Origin: a virus
Virus record (IMG/VR): IMGVR_UViG_3300042691_008829
Location: 1-30,373 of that record
Strand: one strand, 5' to 3'
DNA length: 30,373 bases
A program made the translations under genes and the position numbers. The notes beneath the pieces are model-generated. The model worked only from the letters and a program-made list of their open reading frames with translations, was not told where the DNA came from and ran no database searches. Each line of letters starts with the position of its first letter. The stretch's first letter is position 1. This document shows positions 24,229 to 30,209 of this stretch, in pieces.

Positions 24229-24678
24229 ATGAGCTATGAAAACCCCTGGATCTACAATGGGGAAATATTTGATTCAATTGATATTCAAGATTATTTTGGC
24301 TTTGTATATCATATACATTGCCGTTCAACTGGTCGTAGTTATATTGGTCGAAAGTATTTCTGGAGTTTCCGCAAACCAGCAGGAAAATCTAGAAAAGTTA
24401 AGTCAGAGTCTGACTGGAAAAAATATTATGGATCCTGTCCAGAACTTAAAGCAGACATTGACCTTTGGGGAAAAGCATCCTGCGACAGAAGAATACTTAG
24501 CCTCCATACAACAAAAGGGCAGTGTAACTACGAAGAAACAAAACAACTTTTCCTAAATAATGTGTTGATCGAGTCTCTTGACGATGGTTCTCCTGCGTAC
24601 TATAATAGCAATATTCTAGGACGCTATATGCGAAAAGATTATGGAAACTTTGGAAAAGACTCTTCGCCAAACACATGA
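24229..24678 (+). CDS. GIY-YIG-like endonuclease
   Basis: A 149-residue protein with a degenerate GIY-YIG core. FGFVYHI (23-29) stands for the GIY strand, followed 10 residues on by SYIGRKYF (37-44) with the catalytic-type Arg41. A later NYEETKQLFL (100-109) supplies the metal-binding Glu, and an N near SNIL ends the core. An SDWKKYYGSCPEL segment (61-73) is characteristic of phage forms. The family makes nicks or double-strand breaks; T4-type phages use such enzymes in recombination, homing or host DNA breakdown. It has its own late-type promoter and runs into the lysis cluster, overlapping the next ORF by 38 bases. Confidence 0.8.
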   Translation: MSYENPWIYNGEIFDSIDIQDYFGFVYHIHCRSTGRSYIGRKYFWSFRKPAGKSRKVKSESDWKKYYGSCPELKADIDLWGKASCDRRILSLHTTKGQCNYEETKQLFLNNVLIESLDDGSPAYYNSNILGRYMRKDYGNFGKDSSPNT

Positions 24679-24847
24679 TTGGGCAGTTGATCGTATTCAT
24701 ACTCTCTGTGAAAAAAACATTGAAGATGCCCATGCGATTCAATCTGAATTTAGTGAATGGTTGAATCCAGAAATCTCAGATCATGATATTTTCTCATTAG
24801 AGTTCATAGGAGAGGGAGATGACACTAGACCTTCACAATTTTTTTAA
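24641..24847 (+). CDS. Small unknown protein, 68 aa
   Basis: A 68-residue acidic protein overlapping its neighbours on both sides (38 and 29 bases). The N-terminus is a helix with LEKTLRQTHDWAVDRIHTLC, and the C-terminus carries EFIGEGDDTRPSQFF. The ribosome-binding site AGGAGAG of the next gene lies in its 3' end. No family is recognised. Confidence 0.68.
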   Translation: METLEKTLRQTHDWAVDRIHTLCEKNIEDAHAIQSEFSEWLNPEISDHDIFSLEFIGEGDDTRPSQFF

Positions 24848-25490
24848 ATTTTACGACGAAAACAATTTAAATCATGTTGCAGCAGTTCAATGGTTGGAGG
24901 ATAACCTACCTGCTCAATTCCTTGACGATTCGGAAACCGATTGGATTGGAATTTTCAGAACTAAACCACCTACACCAGCAGTTCTGAACGTTCCATATTT
25001 CAATCAAGTAGACAATTACCGAGATGCACATAGAACTTGTAACAGTTCATCATGTGCTATGTGTCTTGCGTTCCTCAAGCCAGGAAGCATTAAAGGTGAT
25101 GACGAATATGTCAAGAAAGTATTTGCGATTGGTGACACTACTGACCATGCTGTACAGACGAAAGTTTTGGCAGGTTATGGAGTTAAGTCACACTTTAGTT
25201 ACAATCTTTCTTTTGCTGATATTGATAAGAGTCTTGATGCTGGGAAACCTGTTGTTATTGGTATCCTTCATAGGGGTTCTCTTTCTGCACCTACTGGTGG
25301 GCACATGTGTGTTGTGATTGGTAAGACTCCAGACGGTAAGGGATATTATGTTAATGATCCATATGGTTCATTGAACGATAACTATACTGGTCCTGTAACT
25401 AACGGTAAGAAAACAATTTATACGAAAGCAGTTCTTAAGCACCGTTGGTGTCCAGGAGGCAACGATGGATGGGGCAGAATCTTCGACTAG
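24819..25490 (+). CDS. C39-like cysteine peptidase, probable lysis enzyme
   Basis: A 223-residue protein. The N-terminal module (1-47, DLHNFFKFYDENN and AVQWLEDNLP) is shared with the lysozyme downstream. The C-terminal domain is a papain/C39-type peptidase: VPYFNQVDN (58-66), cysteine in RTCNSSSCAM (C74 or C79), PTGGHMCVVIG with H162, and YVNDPYG with D180. Such domains cleave peptide cross-links of peptidoglycan in phage lysins. AGGAG precedes the start. Between them, this protein and the lysozyme could cut both peptide and sugar bonds. Which cysteine is catalytic is not certain from sequence; the TC position fits the C39 pattern. Confidence 0.82.
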   Translation: MTLDLHNFFKFYDENNLNHVAAVQWLEDNLPAQFLDDSETDWIGIFRTKPPTPAVLNVPYFNQVDNYRDAHRTCNSSSCAMCLAFLKPGSIKGDDEYVKKVFAIGDTTDHAVQTKVLAGYGVKSHFSYNLSFADIDKSLDAGKPVVIGILHRGSLSAPTGGHMCVVIGKTPDGKGYYVNDPYGSLNDNYTGPVTNGKKTIYTKAVLKHRWCPGGNDGWGRIFD

Positions 25491-25611
25491 ATTTAAGGCA
25501 AAGATGCTTAAGGTCATTAAAGATCTTACAAATAGTGGAAGGCATCTAGAGGCAAACGAACTTTATCAACGTTATTTCGGAGACAACAATGGCAAGAATC
25601 GATCTACATAA
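25465..25611 (+). CDS. Microprotein bridging two lysins, 48 aa
   Basis: A 48-residue ORF overlapping the end of the peptidase gene and the start of the lysozyme gene. A perfect AGGAGG (25454-25459) lies five bases before ATG 25465, the strongest Shine-Dalgarno in this cluster. The product is helical and basic (STRFKAKMLKVIKDL, HLEANELYQRYFGDN). It could be a regulator or antiholin-like factor, but no family is recognised. Confidence 0.68.
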   Translation: MDGAESSTRFKAKMLKVIKDLTNSGRHLEANELYQRYFGDNNGKNRST

Positions 25612-26260
25612 CTTCTTCAAGTTTTATGACGAGAAGAACCCCAATCACGTTAAAGCAGTGCAGTGGTTGGAAGATAACCTCCCAGTCAAGTATCTAGAAG
25701 ATAATATTGATTGGGCGGAAATTTATCGTGGAAAAAAGACTAGTGCTGCACCAGTATCCACACCCACTGCTGCAGCTACTGTGACAGGTGGTGATGATAT
25801 GCCTATGATGGGATTAAAACTCATCAAAGAGTTTGAAGGATGTCATTTAAAGGCATATCCAGATCCTCTCACTGGTGGACTTCCAATCACTATTGGTTGG
25901 GGTTCAACTCGTAAGAAAGATGGATCGGCATTTAAACTTGGTGATACTTTAACTCAGCAAGAAGCAGATGAACTTCTTATTGAACAGTGTAAGAAAGAGT
26001 TCCTTCCTGCCTTGCGTAAAATCCCTCATTGGAGTGAAATGTCTGATGGAAAAAGAGGCGCTCTGCTCAGCTTTGCTTATAATCTTGGTGCCGGTTTTTA
26101 CGGTGGTGATAACTTTAATACTATTACTAAACGCTTGAAGAATAAAGAGTGGGACTTAGTTCCCGATGCGCTTTATCTCTACCGCAATCCTGGTTCAAAT
26201 GTAGAAGCAGGCCTGGCACGTAGAAGAAAAGCAGAAGGTGAATCTTGGAAAAAAGGTTAA
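25589..26260 (+). CDS. GH24 lysozyme with shared N-terminal module
   Basis: A 223-residue endolysin. Residues 1-47 (IDLHNFFKFYDEKNPNH and AVQWLEDNLP) repeat the N-terminal module of the upstream peptidase, then an Ala/Thr/Pro linker (50-70) leads to a T4-lysozyme-type muramidase domain. The catalytic Glu-8x-Asp-type pattern is readable: E83 (FEGCHLKAY), D92, T101 (PITIGWGST), matching T4 E11/D20/T26 spacing. It hydrolyses the MurNAc-GlcNAc bond. The late-domain NLGAGFYGG and GLARRRKAE are also lysozyme-typical. No signal peptide is seen, so a holin is needed; a candidate follows directly. Confidence 0.92.
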   Translation: MARIDLHNFFKFYDEKNPNHVKAVQWLEDNLPVKYLEDNIDWAEIYRGKKTSAAPVSTPTAAATVTGGDDMPMMGLKLIKEFEGCHLKAYPDPLTGGLPITIGWGSTRKKDGSAFKLGDTLTQQEADELLIEQCKKEFLPALRKIPHWSEMSDGKRGALLSFAYNLGAGFYGGDNFNTITKRLKNKEWDLVPDALYLYRNPGSNVEAGLARRRKAEGESWKKG

Positions 26261-26277
26261 CTTCACACTAAGGACAA

Positions 26278-26619
26278 ATGGAAACAACTAAAAAAGAAAA
26301 ATGTATGGGACAAGTTATTCGTATTGCCATTTTGAGTTGGTCTGCTGCTCTTCTAACCGCTAGCTATGCTGGTATGCTATCCAAAATGGATCCTACTTTT
26401 ATTGCTACGGTGTTCACTGCATCTGCTGCTACCTTTGGTATTAATACAATGAAGAAAGGTGGTGAAGATGATGAGAAGAAAGAAGAACCTCGTAGAGAAG
26501 AAGTTGTAGAGGCACCACCAGAACCACCAGCACCTGAAGAAGTTGCTGCTGCAGAACAATCTCTTGAAGCAAGAGTTGAAGTTCTGGAAGGTCAGGTTCA
26601 ACCACGCACAGGAGCTTGA
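26278..26619 (+). CDS. Two-TM protein, holin candidate
   Basis: A 113-residue protein with two hydrophobic segments, about 12-33 (VIRIAILSWSAALLTASYAG) and 40-58 (TFIATVFTASAATFGINT), separated by a tight SKMDP turn. A long Lys/Glu/Pro-rich cytoplasmic-type tail ends in a short coiled-coil-like helix. Small size, two TMs, a charged tail and position directly after the lysozyme are holin hallmarks. No specific holin family is recognised. TAAGGA precedes the ATG. The stop overlaps the next start (TGATG). Confidence 0.72.
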   Translation: METTKKEKCMGQVIRIAILSWSAALLTASYAGMLSKMDPTFIATVFTASAATFGINTMKKGGEDDEKKEEPRREEVVEAPPEPPAPEEVAAAEQSLEARVEVLEGQVQPRTGA

Positions 26620-26735
26620 TGGCAAAGTCTGCAAACAAAGGTAAGAAGGGTGGAGCAGGTTCTGCAAATAATAAAAAGCAGAACTCTGGCAATGCCAATG
26701 CAAACAAGGCAAAAAACGGTGGCAAGAAAAAATGA
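26619..26735 (+). CDS. Basic Lys/Gly/Asn microprotein, 38 aa
   Basis: A 38-residue ORF starting in a TGATG overlap with the holin candidate. It is almost entirely Lys, Gly, Asn and Ala (AKSANKGKKGGAGSANN onwards) and ends GGKKK, as does the microprotein at 27041-27118. It is likely disordered and nucleic acid- or membrane-binding. The dense overlap supports translation, but composition alone gives no function. Confidence 0.55.
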   Translation: MAKSANKGKKGGAGSANNKKQNSGNANANKAKNGGKKK

Positions 26736-26741
26736 GGTATT

Positions 26742-26942
26742 ATGCCAAGAGAATGGAACACTCCCATACGGGAACCCTGGAATCCTGTAATTAAAAAGTG
26801 TCTGGATGCCGTCGATGAACACACTCGACAGCATCTTAAGACAGGTGATGAGTGGCATCTTTCTCAAGCAGAAATCTTAAGAAAGTATGTAAAAGACCTA
26901 AAAGTATGGATACATAAAGAAGAGGGATGGTGGAATGAATGA
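26742..26942 (+). CDS. Small unknown protein, 66 aa
   Basis: A 66-residue protein, Trp-rich for its size (five Trp), reading REWNTPIREPWNPVIKKC then DAVDEHTRQHL and ending KVWIHKEEGWWNE. It is soluble and helical by composition. ATGAGGTATT places a GAGG six bases before the ATG. It overlaps the next ORF by 8 bases. No family is recognised. Confidence 0.68.
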   Translation: MPREWNTPIREPWNPVIKKCLDAVDEHTRQHLKTGDEWHLSQAEILRKYVKDLKVWIHKEEGWWNE

Positions 26943-27096
26943 GTTTCCTTTGGGAGTGTTCACCATCCTTTTTTGTGGACTCACATTTACGGCATATATT
27001 ATTTACTACATATTGAAGTTAGCACACGAGGAAATGAAAGATGGCAAAATGGATTCACAAGAACGGTCATTCACGACCAGACAAGAGAACGATTAA
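26935..27096 (+). CDS. Small single-pass membrane protein, 53 aa
   Basis: A 53-residue ORF with one hydrophobic segment (about 5-27, PLGVFTILFCGLTFTAYIIY) and a charged C-terminus (HEEMKDGKMDSQERS). GGGATGG lies near its start. Position in the lysis cluster suggests a holin accessory or spanin-like membrane part, but no lipobox or second subunit is evident. Another ORF is nested in a different frame within its 3' part. Confidence 0.6.
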   Translation: MNEFPLGVFTILFCGLTFTAYIIYYILKLAHEEMKDGKMDSQERSFTTRQEND

Positions 27097-27118
27097 AAAG
27101 GGTGGAAAGAAAAAATGA
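27041..27118 (+). CDS. Nested basic microprotein, 25 aa
   Basis: A 25-residue ORF nested out of frame in the small membrane protein gene, product MAKWIHKNGHSRPDK then RTIKKGGKKK. A GAGG lies at 27028-27031, and its TGA overlaps the next ATG (ATGA). Its start (MAK) and end (GGKKK) resemble the 38-aa microprotein upstream. Short length keeps confidence moderate. Confidence 0.45.
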   Translation: MAKWIHKNGHSRPDKRTIKKGGKKK

Positions 27119-27321
27119 AACATTTAGCAATCATTTTGTCGGCAACAAGTCTGGCAATTAGTGGGGCACTTTGTTATGGTGCTTATGTGACTTACAAGAA
27201 AGCAGAAGCAATTCTCAACAACCCAGAGCAGTTTGTTGGTAAGGTTGTAGAGAATCAAGTTAATAAGGCATTTGAAAAATTACCTATTCCTAAAAATATT
27301 CCAGGAATTAAATTATTTTGA
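27115..27321 (+). CDS. Small membrane-anchored or exported protein, 68 aa
   Basis: A 68-residue protein with an N-terminal hydrophobic segment (3-25, HLAIILSATSLAISGALCYG) acting as signal or anchor, then a soluble helix (KKAEAILNNPEQFVGKVVENQV) and a Pro/Lys tail. Cys20 near the end of the hydrophobic core is in ALCYG, only a weak lipobox resemblance. It is the last plus-strand gene of the lysis cluster and meets the minus-strand operon tail to tail, overlapping by nine bases. No terminator is visible between them. Confidence 0.7.
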   Translation: MKHLAIILSATSLAISGALCYGAYVTYKKAEAILNNPEQFVGKVVENQVNKAFEKLPIPKNIPGIKLF

Positions 27322-27999
27322 ATGAAACTCTTTGTACTGCCTTTGTTTATCTTTCTTCTGTTCTTTCTTAAGTAATTTATTGACTTTTTTTAGAGACTGA
27401 CTTTTCTCAAACGCAAAGTATATTTGAAGTTCATATGGGGTAAGATCTCTATTCAGGAGTTTCTTACCCCTTACAAATATCTGTTCTACAATTGGTTTGA
27501 ATTTTTTTACCATCCATTCCACCAGAGATTTGCCAACAAGAGCCGCAGCAACAGAAGCAGTAGCAGTGGTGCCAGCAAGAATAACTTGCTCTTTAGGTGG
27601 GACTGGAACTTCTCCGACGATTGGTACTTCAATGACAGGAACTCCTAAATTTTGGGTTGTTTCTGTATTGGTTTCTTTGATTATCTTGTCTTGTATTGAT
27701 TCTTGAGGAACTTGAATCTGTGGAATAATGGGTTTACTATCAGGTAATCCTCTGGTCTTTTCTTCTTGTTCTTGTTGTTGTTTTTGTTGTTCTGCTCTCA
27801 CCGCAGCATCAAACTCTTCTTGAGTTGGAACATCAATGATTGGATATTTCAATGTTGGGTTAGGTACATTAATAATTGGTAGAGCAAGTCCGTGTGATAC
27901 TGAGCGTTCTGTTCCTCTTGTAATAGGAGGTTCTATCGTAGGAATAATTGGTGGTGAGTCAATTTTTACGACCGATGACCTTATTTGAGGTATTTCCAT
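27313..27999 (-). CDS. Proline-rich single-TM protein with basic tail
   Basis: A 228-residue protein. The N-terminal 135 residues repeat a (P)(I/V)I-x-VP motif (LPIINVP, YPIIDVP, PIIPQIQVP, VPVIEVPIV) with a Gln/Glu-rich helix (66-82) between. A transmembrane helix follows (about 138-158, QVILAGTTATASVAAALVG), then a strongly Lys-rich C-terminus. Positive-inside reasoning puts the proline-rich part in the periplasm or outside and the basic tail in the cytoplasm. It is the last gene of the minus-strand operon and overlaps the preceding gene by 41 bases. It could anchor the three secreted proteins to the membrane. No family is recognised. Confidence 0.75.
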   Translation of the reverse strand: MEIPQIRSSVVKIDSPPIIPTIEPPITRGTERSVSHGLALPIINVPNPTLKYPIIDVPTQEEFDAAVRAEQQKQQQEQEEKTRGLPDSKPIIPQIQVPQESIQDKIIKETNTETTQNLGVPVIEVPIVGEVPVPPKEQVILAGTTATASVAAALVGKSLVEWMVKKFKPIVEQIFVRGKKLLNRDLTPYELQIYFAFEKSQSLKKVNKLLKKEQKKDKQRQYKEFHSK

Positions 28000-28555
28000 T
28001 GATTACATCCTGTACATTTGGATACTTAACAACTACATCAGCACATATTTTTGCATAAGGACTCTGTGGATGAAATGATATTCCGTTCTTAATTGCTTCA
28101 CCACACTTCAACAGACGAACTAGTTCAAAATCAAGTCGTGCCTTATCTGCCTCTGCCTGCTGCCTGGTTATTTCAGTTCTGACTCTTGCCTTACAAAGTT
28201 CCTGAAACGACCCATCAAGAGGTATAGAGAATCCTGCAGAGAGTCCTCCATTAAATGAATTGGTTTGATATGTTGTTGGATCAGTACTACCTGCAAGACT
28301 ATTGTATCCAAAGGTCTGGAGATTCAGAGTTGGACCTTGGCAAGAAACACCACTACCATAAGTATTCACAGAAAAAGGACCCTGTAGCACCTGTACCGCC
28401 TGGTTGGTTACATTACCAGTTGCTGATGCTGAGGGTCCCGCAATATTCGTGTTGGAGGGTGCTTCAGCAAATACAGGAGACCCTAAACCGATTATTGTGT
28501 GAAGACCGATAATGAATTTGTGGTAGACTCTTCTACCGTTTTGCGATCTATCCAT
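27959..28555 (-). CDS. Secreted four-cysteine protein, minus-strand operon
   Basis: A 198-residue protein with a Sec signal peptide: basic N-region (RSQNGRRVYHK), hydrophobic core (FIIGLHTIIGLG), and cleavage after PVFA (residue 30). The mature part has a Gly/Asn/Gln/Thr-rich beta-type region (GPFSVNTYGSGVSCQG and NLQTFGYNSLAGS), then a long helix (119-150, ELCKARVRTEITRQQAEADK), with C72, C121, C151 and C171 available for disulfides. It overlaps the upstream gene by 64 bases. I judge the first ATG right because it completes the signal peptide. Function is unknown; it is envelope-directed. Confidence 0.72.
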   Translation of the reverse strand: MDRSQNGRRVYHKFIIGLHTIIGLGSPVFAEAPSNTNIAGPSASATGNVTNQAVQVLQGPFSVNTYGSGVSCQGPTLNLQTFGYNSLAGSTDPTTYQTNSFNGGLSAGFSIPLDGSFQELCKARVRTEITRQQAEADKARLDFELVRLLKCGEAIKNGISFHPQSPYAKICADVVVKYPNVQDVINGNTSNKVIGRKN

Positions 28556-28854
28556 GTTTCTTTCGCAATTCCAGGAGTCAAGTGAGTTTCACTAAACTGG
28601 AACGGAGCACCTTGCGTTTGAATTGTGTAGTTCGCACCTGGACCAGGACGGTCAGGAATATTAATATTGGTGCCAGTGACAGTATAAGATGTCCCAGTTG
28701 TATATTCTATTTGTTTGATGACTTCAACCACCTCAGTGCGAGTTTTGGTCTCAGAAGTAATTGTGCCACTTGTAAAATTAGGAGTGACAGGTGCTGCAAA
28801 ACAAGGAGATATAAGTCCCGTTGCAAGCAGCAAAACGGGAGTTATGGATCTCAC
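28492..28854 (-). CDS. Secreted beta-rich protein, paralogue B
   Basis: A 120-residue protein with a clean signal peptide (MRSITPVLLLATGLISPCFA, cleavage after residue 20). The mature part shares an ordered set of motifs with the gene upstream: TSYTVTGTNINIP, then NYTIQTQGAPFQFSET, with Thr/Ser/Gly-rich strands. It starts in an ATGA overlap with that gene, so the two are translated together. The composition suits a small beta-sandwich or fibre subunit. No family is recognised. Confidence 0.73.
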   Translation of the reverse strand: MRSITPVLLLATGLISPCFAAPVTPNFTSGTITSETKTRTEVVEVIKQIEYTTGTSYTVTGTNINIPDRPGPGANYTIQTQGAPFQFSETHLTPGIAKETWIDRKTVEESTTNSLSVFTQ

Positions 28855-29312
28855 TTGAATACGCTTAATTCAACGGTTCTTTGTGCAGTACCAGTGCTTC
28901 CAGGACCACCAGCAGTGATGGTAGGAACACCAGTTGCGCTTAGAGTACCAGCAAGAGATCCTTTATCTCCACCTAACTGGGTAGTAGAGTTACTATAAAG
29001 GTTGGGAGCAGCAATTGTTCCAGAAGCTGCCGACTGAGAGGTGACAACTGTATCAGCAGTAATTGAGGATTCACTGAAAGAAAATGCCGAACCATTCGTG
29101 TTGATTGCGTAAGAACCTGCGGAACCAACTCCACCAAGAGTTGTTACATTGATATTTGTTCCAGAGACGGCATATTGTCCACCGACTCTAGTTGATTGTA
29201 CAGCAGCACCCTGAACGTTTAATTGTACGGAATCAACAATTTTTGATGTAATTTCAGCAGCACTTGCAGGAGTGATAAAGAATAACGAAAAGGCTAGTAG
29301 AAGTCTTTTCAT
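28851..29312 (-). CDS. Secreted beta-rich protein, paralogue A (operon head)
   Basis: A 153-residue protein with signal peptide MKRLLLAFSLFFITPASA (cleavage after 18). The mature part is Ser/Thr/Gly/Ala-rich with GQYAVSGTNINVTT, then SYAINTNGSAFSFSES, matching paralogue B motif by motif, and a Gly/Thr-rich C-terminus. A CATAAATA late motif lies 25 bases upstream of its start on the minus strand, so it heads a four-gene late operon reading away from the rest. Likely exported to the periplasm or cell surface of an infected cell. Confidence 0.75.
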   Translation of the reverse strand: MKRLLLAFSLFFITPASAAEITSKIVDSVQLNVQGAAVQSTRVGGQYAVSGTNINVTTLGGVGSAGSYAINTNGSAFSFSESSITADTVVTSQSAASGTIAAPNLYSNSTTQLGGDKGSLAGTLSATGVPTITAGGPGSTGTAQRTVELSVFK

Positions 29313-29336
29313 TGTTCTAAAGATTATTAACTATCT

Positions 29337-29344
29337 TATTTATG
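29337..29344 (-). promoter_or_regulatory. Late promoter motif CATAAATA (minus strand)
   Basis: Reading on the minus strand, CATAAATA lies 25 bases before the start of the operon-head gene. The same octamer occurs at 14593-14600 on the plus strand. Confidence 0.65.
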
Positions 29345-29368
29345 AAAGACACTTTCAAAATGGTCATC

Positions 29369-29397
29369 TTGACAAATCCTAAATATTAACTTATTAT
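29369..29397 (+). promoter_or_regulatory. Sigma70-type promoter TTGACA-17-TATTAT
   Basis: A perfect -35 (29369-29374), 17-base spacer and TATTAT -10 (29392-29397). Predicted start about 29404, at the base of a GCAA-loop hairpin. It drives the 29524-30171 gene and is divergent from the minus-strand operon. Confidence 0.65.
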
Positions 29398-29404
29398 GAG
29401 CGAT

Positions 29405-29424
29405 CCCATGCAAGTGGGTTTTTT
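29405..29424 (+). terminator. Short GNRA-loop hairpin with T-tract
   Basis: CCCAT (29405-29409) and GTGGG (29414-29418) enclose a GCAA tetraloop, followed by six T residues. It starts at about +1 of the predicted promoter. It could attenuate that promoter or stop antisense transcription coming from the lysis cluster. Confidence 0.55.
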
Positions 29425-29523
29425 ATTATTAGTCCTTGATGTGACAATTAGAGCCGTGGGCACTGCCCCTGAGAAGGGGAACTTCTCCTTTGCCTATACG
29501 GATGTAGAGTTCAATTAAAACTA
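29425..29523 (+). other. Structured leader, competing hairpins
   Basis: A non-coding stretch with at least three overlapping stems: GGGCA/TGCCC (29458-29468), CCCC/GGGG (29466-29479) and GAGAAG/CTTCTC (29471-29487). They share bases and so exclude one another. No tRNA or known riboswitch is recognised. Confidence 0.4.
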
Positions 29524-30171
29524 GTGCAAAATTTCTTTACAGTAGCCATGCCTCTTTTGGCAACGGTTACAACCAATATGGCAACACTGCCATTTCAGAA
29601 TTATAAAATGCAGGGTCCTCCCCCACCTCCTTATTCAATTATTAAGGAGTTTGATTTAAAAACTGAAAAGACAGCGACCAAAGAGGTTGCTCCCGAAAAA
29701 CCTAAAGAGATAAGGTTAATTTGTAAAGGGTGTAATGAAAATGAAAATGCTACCCTGGCATACTTCCAGGATCGTGGTATTAAAGACAGAAACGCCCTTG
29801 CTACCATTATGGGCAATATTAGACAGGAATCCACATTCGTGCCTAATATCTGCGAAGGTGGTAGCAGAACCAGTTGGAGTAACTGCGGACGTGGTTACGG
29901 ACTGATTCAATGGACATCTGCCGATCGTTATTATGGATTGGGTGATTTTGCTAAGAAGTTTGGTGGTTCTCCATCAACACTTCAAACGCAACTTCGTTAT
30001 CTAACAAATGAAGTTCAGTGGCAACGAATTGAAGACCGTATGAAGACTCCTGGAAAGTCTATCAATCGTTACATGGACTATGCGTATAGTTGGATTGGTT
30101 GGGGGCATCATGGTGCTCGCACGTCGTATGCTCATGAGTATGCTTCCAAACTGATCACGGTAGAAGTTTAA
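29524..30171 (+). CDS. Phage tail lysozyme-domain protein
   Basis: A 215-residue protein ending in a phage tail lysozyme-type domain (about 72-213): ALATIMGNIRQESTF, then CGRGYGLIQWTSADRY, and a distal YAYSWIGWGHHGARTSYAHE. The Glu in IRQES is the likely catalytic acid by family analogy. The N-terminus (MPLLATVTTNMATLPFQ region) is hydrophobic and is followed by a PPPPPYS stretch, so it may be exported or membrane-associated. The only starts in frame are GTG 29524 and ATG 29548, neither with a good ribosome-binding site; I use GTG as the longer form. It would be the third wall-cutting enzyme in the window. Confidence 0.8.
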   Translation: MQNFFTVAMPLLATVTTNMATLPFQNYKMQGPPPPPYSIIKEFDLKTEKTATKEVAPEKPKEIRLICKGCNENENATLAYFQDRGIKDRNALATIMGNIRQESTFVPNICEGGSRTSWSNCGRGYGLIQWTSADRYYGLGDFAKKFGGSPSTLQTQLRYLTNEVQWQRIEDRMKTPGKSINRYMDYAYSWIGWGHHGARTSYAHEYASKLITVEV

Positions 30172-30183
30172 AACTGAATAGGT

Positions 30184-30209
30184 GAGAGGGGTTGACACCT
30201 GCTCCTCTC
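30184..30209 (+). other. Hairpin overlapping the tRNA-Arg promoter
   Basis: GAGAGG (30184-30189) pairs with CCTCTC (30204-30209) after the tail-lysozyme gene, with a 14-base loop. The loop contains TTGACA. There is no T-tract, so termination is doubtful. Confidence 0.45.

Noticed and set aside
24229-24678. Homing endonuclease invading an intron
   Set aside because: No split gene or intron boundary is seen around the GIY-YIG-like gene; its neighbours are intact.
27313-29312. Curli-type (CsgA/CsgF/CsgG) identity for the minus-strand operon
   Set aside because: Signal peptides and Gln/Asn/Gly-rich strands recall curli, but the regular CsgA repeat and the CsgG lipoprotein features are absent.
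29425-29523. tRNA-like sequence (GAGTTCAATT near 29507)
   Set aside because: A T-loop-like string is present but no acceptor, D or anticodon stem can be drawn.
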